A stretch of DNA of 64,000 bases, taken from the NCBI GenBank assembly GCA_963824545.1, contig CAWGPP010000006.1, positions 62,001-126,000 of the forward strand, written 5' to 3'. Of the stretch, positions 24,348 through 33,282 are shown piece by piece; positions within the stretch are counted from its first letter, which is position 1; each line of letters begins with the position of its first letter. Source of the DNA: Bog-532 sp963824545. GTDB lineage: Bacteria > Actinomycetota > Actinomycetes > Streptosporangiales > Streptosporangiaceae. A program made the translations under genes and the position numbers. Below the pieces are notes generated by a model. It made no database searches and had not been told where the DNA came from. It saw only the letters and a program-made list of their open reading frames with translations.

Positions 24348-25169
24348 TCAAGGTTTGCGCGCGACGCCGGCGTAGAGCGCCACCTGGGGGGCAGCCGCGC
24401 CTACCTCGACCGGACCCGGGCGCCACTGCGTGCACGGCACCAGGCCCGGCTCGACCAGTTGCAGGCCGTCAAAGAACCGGCTGATCTCCGCCCCGGTGCG
24501 GGCCGTGATCGGCGGCGTGGCATGCTCGTTCCAGAAGCGCATGGCCTCGCGGTTCGCCTCCCCGCCCAGCTCCGTCGTGGGATGGGAGATCACCAGGTAA
24601 CTGCCCGACGGCACCGCCTCCATCAGGTGGTTGACGATCGCCCCGGCCTCAGCGGTATCCATCACGAAGTTCAGGATGCCGAGCATCATCACCGCGACCG
24701 GCTGGGAGAAGTCCAGCGTCTCCGCGGCCGTGTCGATGATCCGTGACGGGCGGTGCACGTCGGCGTCGAGGTAGGCGGTGATACCCGGCGGAGTGGACGT
24801 GAGCAGCGCCCGGGCGTGCGTCAGCACCAGCGGGTCGTTGTCGACGTAAACGACCCGGGACTCGGGGGCCAGCCGCTGCGCCACCTCGTGCGTGTTTTCC
24901 GCGGTGGGCAGGCCGGTGCCGATGTCCAGGAACTGCCGGATGCCCTCCTCGACGGCGAGGAACTGGACCGCCCGGCCCAGGAACGCCCGGTCGGCCTGTG
25001 CCACCTGCACGATGTCAGGGAACATGGCCATCACCCGGTCCCCGGCCACCCGGTCGGCCTCAAAATTGTCCTTGCCGCCCAGCCAGTAGTTCCATACCCG
25101 GGCGTTGTGGGCCACGCTCGTGTCGAGGACGGGCGCTTTGCGGCCGCGGTCGGTTTCGGCGTCAGTCAC
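24348..25169 (-). CDS. S-adenosyl methyltransferase (PF04672-type, DUF574)
   Basis: The 273-residue protein opens APVLDTSVAHNARVWNYWLG, then GGKDNFEADR, and has QFLDIGTGLPTAENTHEVAQ, RVVYVDNDPLVLTHARALL and AVMMLGILNFVMDT. It ends with QWRPGP and AGVARKP. This is the signature of the actinomycete-expanded SAM methyltransferase family. Members are numerous in Streptomyces-like genomes and have no assigned substrate. GTG start. Confidence 0.92.
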   Translation of the reverse strand: MTDAETDRGRKAPVLDTSVAHNARVWNYWLGGKDNFEADRVAGDRVMAMFPDIVQVAQADRAFLGRAVQFLAVEEGIRQFLDIGTGLPTAENTHEVAQRLAPESRVVYVDNDPLVLTHARALLTSTPPGITAYLDADVHRPSRIIDTAAETLDFSQPVAVMMLGILNFVMDTAEAGAIVNHLMEAVPSGSYLVISHPTTELGGEANREAMRFWNEHATPPITARTGAEISRFFDGLQLVEPGLVPCTQWRPGPVEVGAAAPQVALYAGVARKP

Positions 25170-25204
25170 GCCGCGAGCCTACCGCCGCCCGACGCTGACT
25201 CCGC

Positions 25205-25372
25205 TCAGGCCGGCAGCGGGCCGGGCTCCGGCGGCACCGGCGGTATCGACGGATCCGGGATAGGGCTGGGCGGCCCGGGCATCGGGCCCGGCTGCGGCGG
25301 CACGGGGGAGGGCTCGGGCATCGGCTCGGGTAGCGGCGGGACGGGGGACGGCTCGGGTACGGGCGTGGTCAT
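25205..25372 (-). CDS. Small proline-rich peptide
   Basis: A possible 55-residue product, nearly half proline, built of PxP steps such as MTTPVPEPSPVPPLPEP and PGPPSPIPDPSIPPVPPEP. The ATG at 25372 has GGAAGGGG upstream. No fold is expected and the function is unknown. It may be a surface or scaffold peptide, or a chance frame in repetitive sequence. Confidence 0.4.
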   Translation of the reverse strand: MTTPVPEPSPVPPLPEPMPEPSPVPPQPGPMPGPPSPIPDPSIPPVPPEPGPLPA

Positions 25373-25527
25373 CGCTGACCCCTTCCGTGTGGGGCGCCGC
25401 GCCTGACGCACGGCGTATCTGGCCGGCCAGGGAAGCCGTGTCAAAGCCCTTTCCCAGGAATGCGGCATTTAACAGTGCTCGCCTGGCTCGGTACCAGCCC
25501 CAGACGAGCATCACCTGGGTCAGACCG

Positions 25528-25580
25528 GGAGGTTGGGGAGCATAGTCAGTGAATAGCGCCGAATATGCTCCCCAACCTCC
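25528..25580. repeat. 17-bp perfect inverted repeat with outer arms
   Basis: GGAGGTTGGGGAGCATA (25528-25544) and TATGCTCCCCAACCTCC (25564-25580) flank 19 bp. Outside these, CCAGACGA (25499-25506) and TCGTCTGG (25581-25588) pair as well, making a compound cruciform. It lies about 95 bp downstream of the lacI stop. It may be a terminator or a small non-autonomous element. Confidence 0.75.
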
Positions 25581-25673
25581 TCGTCTGGTACTGCTGTGGC
25601 AGGCGGGACGGGGCCCCTGGGGCAGGAAAGAAGCGCGGGAAGCGCGGGCCCAGGCCCGGGGCAGGCCCGAGGC

Positions 25674-26675
25674 CTAACCGCCGGCGCTGGACGCGCGGAC
25701 CACCAGCCGGCACGGCACGGTACGCACGCCGCAGGCCTGCTCGCCGCCGATGGCCGACAGGAGGTCCTCCGCCGCGGCCCGGCCGATGTCCTCCAGGCAC
25801 ATGTCCACGCTGGACAGCGGCGGATTGGCGCCCATGACCATCGGCTCCCAGTTGTCGAAGCCGACGATCGCGATGTCATCGGGTACCCGCCGCCCGGCGG
25901 CGCGCAGCGCGTCGCCCACCCCGCGGGCGATCTGGTCGCTGCCGCAGAAGATCGCGTCGGTCGCGGGGGAGTGCCGCAGCAGCAGGCCGGCCGCTTCGCG
26001 CCCCCACCGCTCGCTCCACTCCCCGTACAGCACGTCCCCGGCCGCCGGCGGTACCCCGGCCCCCGTGAGCACGCCCGCCAGCCCGGCGGCGCGCTTGCGG
26101 GCGGCCAGGAACCGCTCCGGGCCGGTGATGTGCGCGATGTGCCGGCGCCCGGCCGCCAGCAGGTGGGCACCGGCCGAGGCGCCGCCGCCCGTGTCGTCGG
26201 GCAGCACCGCGGGCGCGCCGCCGCCGAGCGGCTGGGTCATCGCGTAGACGACCGGGACGCCGAGCCCGGCGCCGATCGCAGGCCGCGGCTCGATCCGCCG
26301 CCCGGTCACGATGAGCCCGTCGACCCGGCGGCCGGTGAGCATCTCCAGGTAGCGGCGCTCCCGCTCGGGGTCGTCGCGGGTGTCGCACATGAACACCGAG
26401 ATGCGCCCCGCCCCCAGCGCGTCCTCGGCGCCGAGCATGACCGGGATGCTGAACCGCCCGAAACTGTCCGTCGTGATCATTCCGACGGTGTAGGTACGCC
26501 CCGCCAGCAGCGCCTGGGCCAGCGGATTCGGGGCGAAGCCAAGCCGGCGCGCGGCCTCGGCCACCCGTTCCCTGGTCTCGGGGCGCAGCCGGCCCTGGCC
26601 GTTCAGGGCCTTGGAGGCCGTGCCGATGGAGACGCCGGCGTCCGCCGCCACGTCCCTGATCGTCGCCCGCCTCAT
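25674..26675 (-). CDS. LacI family transcriptional regulator
   Basis: The 333-residue protein opens with the LacI headpiece ATIRDVAADAGVSIGTASKA, LNGQGRLRPETRERVAEAAR and LGFAPNPLAQALLAGRTYTV. A periplasmic-binding-like sugar domain follows (VDGLIVTGRRIEP, DAIFCGSDQIARGVGDALRA, VPDDIAIVGFDNW). It lies downstream of xylA on the same strand, separated by a terminator. It is the likely repressor of the xylose genes through the operator near 29434. Confidence 0.92.
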   Translation of the reverse strand: MRRATIRDVAADAGVSIGTASKALNGQGRLRPETRERVAEAARRLGFAPNPLAQALLAGRTYTVGMITTDSFGRFSIPVMLGAEDALGAGRISVFMCDTRDDPERERRYLEMLTGRRVDGLIVTGRRIEPRPAIGAGLGVPVVYAMTQPLGGGAPAVLPDDTGGGASAGAHLLAAGRRHIAHITGPERFLAARKRAAGLAGVLTGAGVPPAAGDVLYGEWSERWGREAAGLLLRHSPATDAIFCGSDQIARGVGDALRAAGRRVPDDIAIVGFDNWEPMVMGANPPLSSVDMCLEDIGRAAAEDLLSAIGGEQACGVRTVPCRLVVRASSAGG

Positions 26676-26702
26676 ACCCGCGTTCCCTGCTCAAGCCAAA
26701 AA

Positions 26703-26737
26703 GGGGCCGGAACGGAACGTACTCCCGCCCCGGCCCC
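26703..26737 (-). terminator. Rho-independent terminator between xylA and lacI
   Basis: On the minus strand GGGGCCGG pairs with CCGGCCCC across 19 bp, and TTTTT follows. It is one of few hairpins in the window with a T tail. It would stop most xylBA transcripts before lacI, keeping the repressor level low. Confidence 0.75.
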
Positions 26738-26755
26738 CGTGACTAATAAACGCGG

Positions 26756-27928
26756 TCAGCGGATGCCGTAAAGGTGCTCAAGCGCGAGCTGGTCGAGCCG
26801 CTCGTAGCCCATGCCGCGATCGGCCAGCGCCGGCACGTCGATGGCCACGTCGCGCACATCACGCCAGGTCTCCCCGGGGGCCAGGGTGGGCTCGCGCAGC
26901 AGTTCCGTCCGCGAGGCGGCCAGCGCCTCGATGACCTCGGGATCGGCGCGGAACGCGCGTACCTTGTCCCGCAGGATGAGGTAATTCCGCATGCAGGCGG
27001 CGGCGGAGACCCACACGCCCTCGTCGTTCTCGGTGCGCGGCGGTTTGTAGTCGAAGTGCACAGGCCCGTCGTAATCGCCCTGCTCCAGGGTGTCGACCAC
27101 CCAGAACGCGCCCCGCACGTTGCCCGCGCCGAACCGGAGGTCCTGGTCGAAACGCGGCCCGTGCTGGCCGTTGAGGTCGATGTGGAACAGCTTGCCGTGC
27201 CACATCGCCTGAGCGATTCCGTGCGCGTAGTTCAGCGAGGCCATCTCCTCGTGCCCGATCTCCGGGTTGATCCCGACCATGTCCGGGTACGCGAGGCCGT
27301 TGATAAACGCGATGGCATGGCCGGCCGTCGGCAGCAGGATGTCCCCGCGCGGCTCGTTCGGCTTGGGCTCGATCGCGAACCGGATGCCGTAGCCCTGCTC
27401 GGTCACGTACTCGCACAGCATGTTCAGGCCCTCGGCGTACCGGCTGAGTGCGGCGCGGATGTCCTTGGCCGCGCCGCTCTCCGCCCCCTCGCGGCCGCCC
27501 CAGAAGATATACGTCCTCGCGCCCAGCTCGGCGGCCAGGTCGAGGTTGCGCATCACCTTGGCCAGCGCGAACCGGCGGATCTCCCGCTCGTTCGCGGTGA
27601 ACGCCCCGTCCTTGAAGATCGGGTGGCCGAACAAGTTGGTGGTGGCCGTCGTCACCACCACCCCCGTGTCGTCGAGGGCCTTGCGGAAGGCGGCGATCAG
27701 CTGGTCGCGCTCGGAATTGCCCGCCCCGAACGGGAACACGTCGTTGTCGTGGAAGTTCACGCCGTAGGCGCCGAGTTCCGCGAGCTTGCGGACGGCCCGG
27801 TCGGCCGGCATCGGCGGCCGGACCGCGCCGCCGAACACGTCCACGCCCTGCCAGCCCACGGTCCAGATACCGAAAGAGAACTTGTCGTCGCGGCTGGGTA
27901 TGTAACGGTCGTTGGTCGCTGAAGTCAC
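26756..27928 (-). CDS. xylA: Xylose isomerase
   Basis: The 390-residue protein matches the actinobacterial class I xylose isomerases: FSFGIWTVGWQGVDVFGG, GAYGVNFHDNDVFPFGA (catalytic His in FHDND), AEYIFWGGREG-like TYIFWGGREG, IEPKPNEPRGD (metal ligand Glu) and HIDLNGQHGPRFDQDLRFG. It converts D-xylose to D-xylulose with divalent metal. The GTG at 27928 overlaps the xylB stop as GTGA and is preferred to the frame extension at 27949. Second gene of the xyl operon. Confidence 0.96.
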   Translation of the reverse strand: MTSATNDRYIPSRDDKFSFGIWTVGWQGVDVFGGAVRPPMPADRAVRKLAELGAYGVNFHDNDVFPFGAGNSERDQLIAAFRKALDDTGVVVTTATTNLFGHPIFKDGAFTANEREIRRFALAKVMRNLDLAAELGARTYIFWGGREGAESGAAKDIRAALSRYAEGLNMLCEYVTEQGYGIRFAIEPKPNEPRGDILLPTAGHAIAFINGLAYPDMVGINPEIGHEEMASLNYAHGIAQAMWHGKLFHIDLNGQHGPRFDQDLRFGAGNVRGAFWVVDTLEQGDYDGPVHFDYKPPRTENDEGVWVSAAACMRNYLILRDKVRAFRADPEVIEALAASRTELLREPTLAPGETWRDVRDVAIDVPALADRGMGYERLDQLALEHLYGIR

Positions 27929-29316
27929 TGACGGGTCCTTTCGTGCCACGTCACGGTGTCGTCCCGCAAGGTGGCGTATCGGTCGCGGATCTCGGGGCTT
28001 GGGCCAGCGGTGAACGTGGCCGCCGCCGGCCCCGGCCAGTCCGGCGGCTCGGCGGCCCCGGACAGCGCCCAGGCGGCCTGCCGCGCGGCACCGAGGGCCA
28101 CGTATTCGGCCGGCTCGGGCACGGTCACCGGCACGCCGAAGACGGCGGGCGCGATGGACCGGACCGCCGCTGAGCGGGCCGCTCCGCCGATGAGCACCAC
28201 CCGCTCCGGGATGATGCCGCAGGCGGCGAGGTTGCCGATGCCGTCGGCGAGCGAGCAGAGCACGGCTTCCACGGCCGCCCGGGCCAGGTTCTCGCGGGTC
28301 AGCGACGTGCTGGTGATGCCGTTCAGCACGCCGGTGGCGTCCGGCCGGTTCGGTGAGCGCTCCCCGTCGAAGTAGGGCAGCAGGGTCAGCCCGCCCGCGC
28401 CGGGCGGCGCGGCCAGCGCCAGCCCGGACAGGCCGGCGGCGTCGGTGCCGAGCAGCCCAGCCGTCAGCGTCAGCACGCGCGCGGCGTTGACCGTGGCCAC
28501 CAGCGGCAGGAAGCGCCCGGTCGCGTCGGCGAACCCGGCGACCGCGCCGGTGGTGTCGGCCGGGGGTACCTTGGTCACCGCGTACGCCGTGCCCGACGTC
28601 CCGATCGAGACCACCACGTCACCCTCGCCCACGCCCAGGCCGAGCGCCGCGCCCATGTTGTCGCCGGTGCCCGGGGACAGCGCTGCCCCGCCGGAGGTGT
28701 GCCCCACGATCTCGGCCGGGGCGGCCAGCCGGGGGGTCAGCACCGGGCGCCCGAGCGCTGCCTCGGCGATGTCGGGCAGCCAGGTGCCGTCGGCGGGGGA
28801 GAAGTAGCCCGTGCCCGAGGCGTCCCCCCGGTCGGTGACCGGCTCGTCCGCGCCCAGCCGCCAGGTGAGCCAGTCGTGCGGCAGCACGACGCGGTGCAGC
28901 CGCCGTGCCGATTCCGGCTCCCGTTCGGCCAGCCAGCGCAGTTTGGTCACCGTGAAGGAGACGGCCGGGACGCTGCCGGTACGGCGCGCCCATTCCGCGG
29001 GACCGCCGAGCTCGGCGATGAGGTCCCTGGTCTGCGACGCGGCGCGCATGTCGTTCCAGAGGATGGCCGGCCGGATCACCTCGCCCGCGTCGTCGAGCGC
29101 GACCATCCCATGCTGCTGCGCGGCCACGCCAATGGCGCTGGCCTGCTCCAGCAGCCCCTCGCCGGCCCGGCCCAGGGCCTGCCACCAGTGCGCTGGATCA
29201 CACTCGGTGCCGTCCGGATGCGGTGCGGACGCCGCGCCCACCACGGCGCCGTCCTCGGCCCGGCAGAGCACCACCTTCGTGGACTGAGTGGAACTGTCCA
29301 CTCCGGCCACCAGCAT
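27925..29316 (-). CDS. xylB: Xylulokinase
   Basis: A 463-residue FGGY-family sugar kinase: MLVAGVDSSTQSTKVVLCRA, AIGVAAQQHGMVALDDAGEV, ILWNDMRAA, the ATP loop region VVSIGTSGTAY, and VLIGGAARSAAVRSIAPAVF at the C-terminus. It phosphorylates D-xylulose. The ATG at 29316 has GGGAGTCG upstream; the longer start at 29355 is less likely. It is the first gene of the operon xylB-xylA. Confidence 0.94.
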   Translation of the reverse strand: MLVAGVDSSTQSTKVVLCRAEDGAVVGAASAPHPDGTECDPAHWWQALGRAGEGLLEQASAIGVAAQQHGMVALDDAGEVIRPAILWNDMRAASQTRDLIAELGGPAEWARRTGSVPAVSFTVTKLRWLAEREPESARRLHRVVLPHDWLTWRLGADEPVTDRGDASGTGYFSPADGTWLPDIAEAALGRPVLTPRLAAPAEIVGHTSGGAALSPGTGDNMGAALGLGVGEGDVVVSIGTSGTAYAVTKVPPADTTGAVAGFADATGRFLPLVATVNAARVLTLTAGLLGTDAAGLSGLALAAPPGAGGLTLLPYFDGERSPNRPDATGVLNGITSTSLTRENLARAAVEAVLCSLADGIGNLAACGIIPERVVLIGGAARSAAVRSIAPAVFGVPVTVPEPAEYVALGAARQAAWALSGAAEPPDWPGPAAATFTAGPSPEIRDRYATLRDDTVTWHERTRQ

Positions 29317-29333
29317 GGGCGACTCCCGAAAAG

Positions 29334-29447
29334 TTTCGCGAAAAGGAGCGCGCAACGTGCGCCCGACGCAACCGTAAGCCGTCCGCCTCGGCCCGCGCCA
29401 CCTGAGTCCGTGGTGACCGTTGCGTTAAAATAACGTAAGCGTTTGCA
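29334..29447 (-). promoter_or_regulatory. LacI-family operator(s) upstream of xylB
   Basis: CGTAAGCGTTTGCA (29434-29447) matches the LacI/CcpA-type consensus TGNAANCGNTTNCA at all but the first fixed position. An overlapping inverted repeat CGTTA-AAA-TAACG lies at 29423-29435. A second palindrome TTTCGCGAAA (29334-29343) sits just before the xylB start. Together they suggest double-site repression by the LacI protein encoded after xylA. Confidence 0.6.
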
Positions 29448-29703
29448 CCAATTCTCCGCGCGTGCGTAAAAGCTGGTTACCCTGAACTCACTGCTCATCT
29501 GCACGCGCCAAATGCACGTTCATCTGGCCTTGCATCTGCAAGAGATGTCGGGCAAGATGGGCTCTGCCGTCAGTCAGAGGATTGGCGGGAAGCCAGCGCT
29601 CCCCGGGGTCGCAATGAGGTCGGATAGTCTGAACCCGGTCGTCGGCGTCCACAGCCGGGACAAATGCCAGGCTCCGCTGCCCACACGCACGCGGGTCCGT
29701 CCC

Positions 29704-30210
29704 ATGACGCGGGCGGCGATCGCCGAGGCCCTGCCAAAGCATCCGCTGCCGGACCGGCCGCGAGTGGTGCGGATGCCGTCGGACTGGTGGGATGCCCCGT
29801 CCGTGGTCGCGCTGGCGCTGACCCCCGGGCCGCAGCCGGCCAAGACCGCGCGCCGCTTCACCCGGTCCACGCTCGGGCGCTGGGGACTTGACCCGCTCGC
29901 CGACGACGCCGAGGTAATCGTGGCCGAGCTCGTCGCCAATGCCCTCTGCCACGCGAGCGTCGCCCCCGGCGGCGACCGGAATCCCGAGCGCGGCGACACC
30001 CGGATCGGCCTGCGGCTTTTCCGCCGCTCCGGCGAGGTCATGTGCGCCGTCCTGGACCCCAGCGATACCGCTCCCGTGCTTCGCGCCCCCAATTACGAAA
30101 CCGAATGCGGCCGGGGGCTCCAGCTGGTGGACGCGCTCTGTGATGTGTGGGGATGGAGCCCCGTCGCCGGGCGCGGCAAGGCCGTCTGGGCCATTCTCTT
30201 CTGCGCCTGA
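29704..30210 (+). CDS. ATP-binding protein of the anti-sigma regulatory (RsbW-like HATPase) family
   Basis: The product of about 168 residues has the small GHKL fold: PGPQPAKTARRFTRSTLGRW, DDAEVIVAELVANALCHASV (N box ELVANALCH), EVMCAVLDPSDTAPVLRAPN (G1-like D-P-S) and ECGRGLQLVDALCDVWGW (G2). Such proteins are abundant in streptomycete-like genomes and act as anti-sigma kinases or regulatory ATPases. The ATG at 29704 is chosen; the frame extends to 29512, but a -10-like GATAGT sits inside it near 29622. Confidence 0.85.
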   Translation: MTRAAIAEALPKHPLPDRPRVVRMPSDWWDAPSVVALALTPGPQPAKTARRFTRSTLGRWGLDPLADDAEVIVAELVANALCHASVAPGGDRNPERGDTRIGLRLFRRSGEVMCAVLDPSDTAPVLRAPNYETECGRGLQLVDALCDVWGWSPVAGRGKAVWAILFCA

Positions 30211-30350
30211 GCCCCTTTCTTCCCGCCCCGAGGCCCCTTTCTTCCGGCCCGCTTCAGCCCGGCTGCGACGCGGCGTGGCCGCGGTCCCCGGTTTCGTTCG
30301 GTAATGTCGCTAGCCGCACGACACCAAAGCCTTGAGGAGGGGACGCGAGT

Positions 30351-30560
30351 ATGCCGTGGACCTGGCGTTATGAGAAGACCGACGGCGCAGTGGTCTCGTC
30401 GGGTGACCTTCCGGAAGCCATTTTCGCCAGTCAGGGCGATGCCGAGAGCTGGCTCGGCGAGAACTGGCGCGGTTTGCTGGAGGCGGGGGTGGATCAGGTA
30501 ACGCTGCTCGAAGACGAGCGGAAGGAATACGGCCCGATGAGCCTCCACCCGGCGAGCTGA
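30351..30560 (+). CDS. Small conserved actinobacterial protein
   Basis: The 69-residue protein reads MPWTWRYEKTDGAVVSSGDL, then a helix-rich AESWLGENWRGLLEAGVDQV and TLLEDERKEYGPMSL. I recognise it as a commonly annotated conserved hypothetical of actinomycetes, without assigned function. It is acidic and has no signal or membrane segment. The start follows GAGGAGGGG with good spacing. Confidence 0.75.
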   Translation: MPWTWRYEKTDGAVVSSGDLPEAIFASQGDAESWLGENWRGLLEAGVDQVTLLEDERKEYGPMSLHPAS

Positions 30561-30604
30561 GCCCCTGCCTGGGACGCGGCCCAGCTCGCCGGGCGGGCGT
30601 CGGC

Positions 30605-30963
30605 CTACGGCCGGCGGGCCGGGCTCGCCGTCCGCGCCGGGTCGCGCTCAACGTCGTCACCGAGCACCTCGTCGATGCGGCGCAACTGCCCGGCGTCCAG
30701 CTTGACCCCGGACGCCTTCACGTTCTCCCGCACCTGCTCCGGGCGGGTCGCGCCGATGATCGCCGCGGACACGCCCGGGTTCTGCAGCACCCACGCCACC
30801 GCCAGCTGGGCGAGGGACAGCCCCGCCTCCTCGGCGACCGGCCTGAGCTGCTGCACCTTGGCCAGCAGCGGATCCCGCATCCAGCGGCTGATGAAGTCCG
30901 CGCCGCCGGAGGCGTGAGCTCGCTGACCTTCAGGCCGCTTGTGCCCAGATGTCGGTATTCCAT
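30605..30963 (-). pseudogene. Aldo/keto reductase with internal deletion
   Basis: The first 16 codons from the ATG at 30963 (MEYRHLGTSGLKVSEL) are the conserved AKR N-terminus. After a break at about 30910 the next frame gives GGADFISRWMRDPLLAKVQQ, AEEAGLSLAQLAVAWVLQNP and SAAIIGATRPEQVRENV, the AKR C-terminal third. About 200 codons, including all four active-site residues, are missing and the frame is lost, so no active enzyme is possible. Confidence 0.8.
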
Positions 30964-31012
30964 GGGAAAAGCCTAAGGTCAGTCCAGCTAGCCCGCCCGC
31001 TCAGGGCTGACA

Positions 31013-31669
31013 TCAGACCTTCGCGCCCGGGCTCACCCGCGGCGGCGGCACCCGGAACCGGCGGATCTGCAGCGCGCGGAACAGCGCGTACATGGCCACG
31101 CCGTGCACGCTCTTGCCGGGCAGCCGCTGCTCGATCAGCCGCTTCAGGCCCTGCCGCAGGAAGAAGGCGTCCACCACGATGAACACGATCAGCAGCAGCG
31201 CGATCGGCTCGGCGTACAGCTGCACAGACGCGGCGCGGACGAACAGCACGATGATGACGGCGATCATCACGTACATGTAGTACTCGCTGATCCGCCGCTT
31301 GGAGTCGACGTAGTCCCGGGCCAGGGCCTTGACCGGGCCACGGTCGCGGGCCGGCAGGGCCCACTCCTCGCCACGCCGCATGGCCTCGTTGCGCTGGAGC
31401 CGGTCCTCCCGGCTCTCCTTGCCCCGGGCGGAGCCGCCGCGGGCGGAGCCGCCCTTACGGGCCGGCCGGGGCGTGCCGGTGATGCCCTGCCGCCGTCCCC
31501 GCTCGGCCTCGCTGCGCTTGGGCGTGGGCCGCCCCTTGCCCGCCTCGGCGGCGGGGCGGGCCCGGCCGGATTCGGCGCTTTTCGTCGTCTGCGGGTCGCC
31601 CGGGCTCTGCTCGCCCCTGCTGTCCTGGGCGGTGCCGCCGCGCGCTCCGTCATTACCTCGTCGGAACAC
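31013..31669 (-). CDS. DUF3043 domain-containing membrane protein
   Basis: The 218-residue protein has a charged, low-complexity N-terminal 110 residues, then ARDYVDSKRRISEYYMYVMI leading into two hydrophobic helices (MIAVIIVLFVRAASVQL and IALLLIVFIVVDAFFL) and a basic tail (GLKRLIEQRLPG). This is the layout of DUF3043, an actinobacterial family of unknown role. The GTG at 31669 has TAGGCT six bases upstream and no ribosome site, so it is probably leaderless. It is divergent from pspA. Confidence 0.88.
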   Translation of the reverse strand: MFRRGNDGARGGTAQDSRGEQSPGDPQTTKSAESGRARPAAEAGKGRPTPKRSEAERGRRQGITGTPRPARKGGSARGGSARGKESREDRLQRNEAMRRGEEWALPARDRGPVKALARDYVDSKRRISEYYMYVMIAVIIVLFVRAASVQLYAEPIALLLIVFIVVDAFFLRQGLKRLIEQRLPGKSVHGVAMYALFRALQIRRFRVPPPRVSPGAKV

Positions 31670-31968
31670 GCGATCAGCCTAGTGGAACGGACCGGTTAAT
31701 GGAGCGCGCAGGACGGGCGAAACGGGCAGCCGCCGCCACAGTGCGGGGTGTGCTGGCCCCCCCTCCCGGCGGGTGCTAACCCCCGTTTTCCGCCCCGTCC
31801 GGCCGGGCGAGGCGACGGGCTGGCCGTCATGGTCGCCCGTGCGCGGGGCACCGCGTAGGGTGGATGCCAATTGATAATTGGGCGGCAGTGTCCGCCCTGC
31901 ACGACCCGGCGGCGGCCGCCGCCGGGATAAGCAGGCGGGCACAGGGCACGAAGGGGACGGCCGCGTTT

Positions 31969-32868
31969 ATGAGCGTGATGAAGCGGGTCACACTGATCTT
32001 CCGCTCCAAGGCCAACAAGGCCCTGGACCGGATGGAGGATCCCCGTGAGACCCTGGATTACTCCTATCAGCGGCAACTCGAGATGCTGCAGAAGGTGCGG
32101 CGCGGGGTCGCGGACGTGGCCACGTCTCGCAAGCGCGTCGAACTGCAGATGAACCAGATCCAGCAGCAGTCGAACAAGCTGGAGAAGCAGGCCCGGGACG
32201 CGCTCGGGGCCGGCCGCGAGGACCTGGCCCGCGAGGCGCTGACCCGCCGTTCCTCGGCGCAGAGCCAGCTCAATGATCTGCAGGCCCAGTACGCGTCGCT
32301 GCAGGCGGAAGAGGAGAAGCTGACGGTCGCGTCGCAGCGGCTGCAGTCCAAGGTGGACGCCTTCCGTACCCGGAAGGAGACCATCAAGGCCACCTACACC
32401 GCCGCCGAGGCCCAGACCCGGATCAACGAGGCCTTCTCCGGCATCTCCGAGGAGATGGGCGACGTCGGTATGGCCATCCAGCGCGCCGAGGACAAGACCG
32501 CGCAGATGCAGGCGCGCGCGGGCGCCATCGACGAGCTGCTGGCCTCCGGCGCGCTGGAGGACGTCTCGGGAGCCCCGCGCGACGACATCCAGGCCGAGCT
32601 GGACCGGATGGGCGCCGGCAACGACGTCGAGCTGGAGCTGCAGAAGCTGCGCGGCGAGATCAGCGGCGGCGCCACGCCGGAGCTGGAGGCCGGTTCCCCG
32701 GGCGGGAACAACTCGCAGGCGACGGCGGCGCCCGGCCAGGCGACCCGGCCCGCGGCCCCCGCGAGCGACGGCGCCCAGCCCTCGGCCGGGCCGGCGATCC
32801 CCGCCTCGGACGTGGGCGAATCGGCGATTCCCTCGGCCGATACGCCAAGAGCCGGTGACGGCACATGA
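31969..32868 (+). CDS. pspA: PspA/IM30 family membrane-stress protein
   Basis: The 299-residue protein begins MSVMKRVTLIFRSKANKALD, the amphipathic membrane-sensing helix. Residues 25-225 form a long coiled-coil (YSYQRQLEMLQKVRRGVADV, QQQSNKLEKQARDALGAGRE, SGISEEMGDVGMAIQRAEDK). A Pro/Ala/Ser-rich tail of about 65 residues follows and is unusual in length. PspA binds stressed membranes and polymerises. It leads the operon pspA-pspAA-htpX-pspAB and overlaps pspAA by four bases. Confidence 0.93.
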   Translation: MSVMKRVTLIFRSKANKALDRMEDPRETLDYSYQRQLEMLQKVRRGVADVATSRKRVELQMNQIQQQSNKLEKQARDALGAGREDLAREALTRRSSAQSQLNDLQAQYASLQAEEEKLTVASQRLQSKVDAFRTRKETIKATYTAAEAQTRINEAFSGISEEMGDVGMAIQRAEDKTAQMQARAGAIDELLASGALEDVSGAPRDDIQAELDRMGAGNDVELELQKLRGEISGGATPELEAGSPGGNNSQATAAPGQATRPAAPASDGAQPSAGPAIPASDVGESAIPSADTPRAGDGT

Positions 32869-33143
32869 TCGTCAGGATTATGGGCGAGGGGCAGCTCAGC
32901 GTCGACGACACGGCCAGGGCCGGGCTGAACGAGCTGGACGCGAAGCTTTCCGACGCGATCGACCGCGGCGACGAGAGCGAATTCCGCCGTGCGCTGAAAG
33001 CACTGATCGCCGGGGTGCGCGCGGCCGGGTCACCCGTTCCGCCGGATAGCCTGCAGCCATCGGAACTGATCCTGCCGTACGAGGACGCGGACCTCGCCGA
33101 GGTGCGCAAGCTGATGACGGACGAGGGGCTCATCCCCGGCTGA
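32865..33143 (+). CDS. PspA-associated protein PspAA
   Basis: A 92-residue protein opening MIVRIMGEGQLSVDDTARAG, with LNELDAKLSDAIDRGDESEF and LPYEDADLAEVRKLMTDEGL. This matches the small PspAA partner found next to PspA in actinobacteria. It is acidic and soluble. Its ATG overlaps the pspA stop (ATGA), indicating coupled translation. Confidence 0.9.
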   Translation: MIVRIMGEGQLSVDDTARAGLNELDAKLSDAIDRGDESEFRRALKALIAGVRAAGSPVPPDSLQPSELILPYEDADLAEVRKLMTDEGLIPG

Positions 33144-33282
33144 GCCCGGAGCCCGTGCCACCGCGAATCTCTCAGCGTATGGATAGGGAACGTTCAGAAC
33201 CTTTCCAGCGTCACCTGGATAGATTGGTAGTAGTGACGCCAGGGCTGGCCTTGCCCGCCCCGGCCCTTGAACTGGAGGTGGC

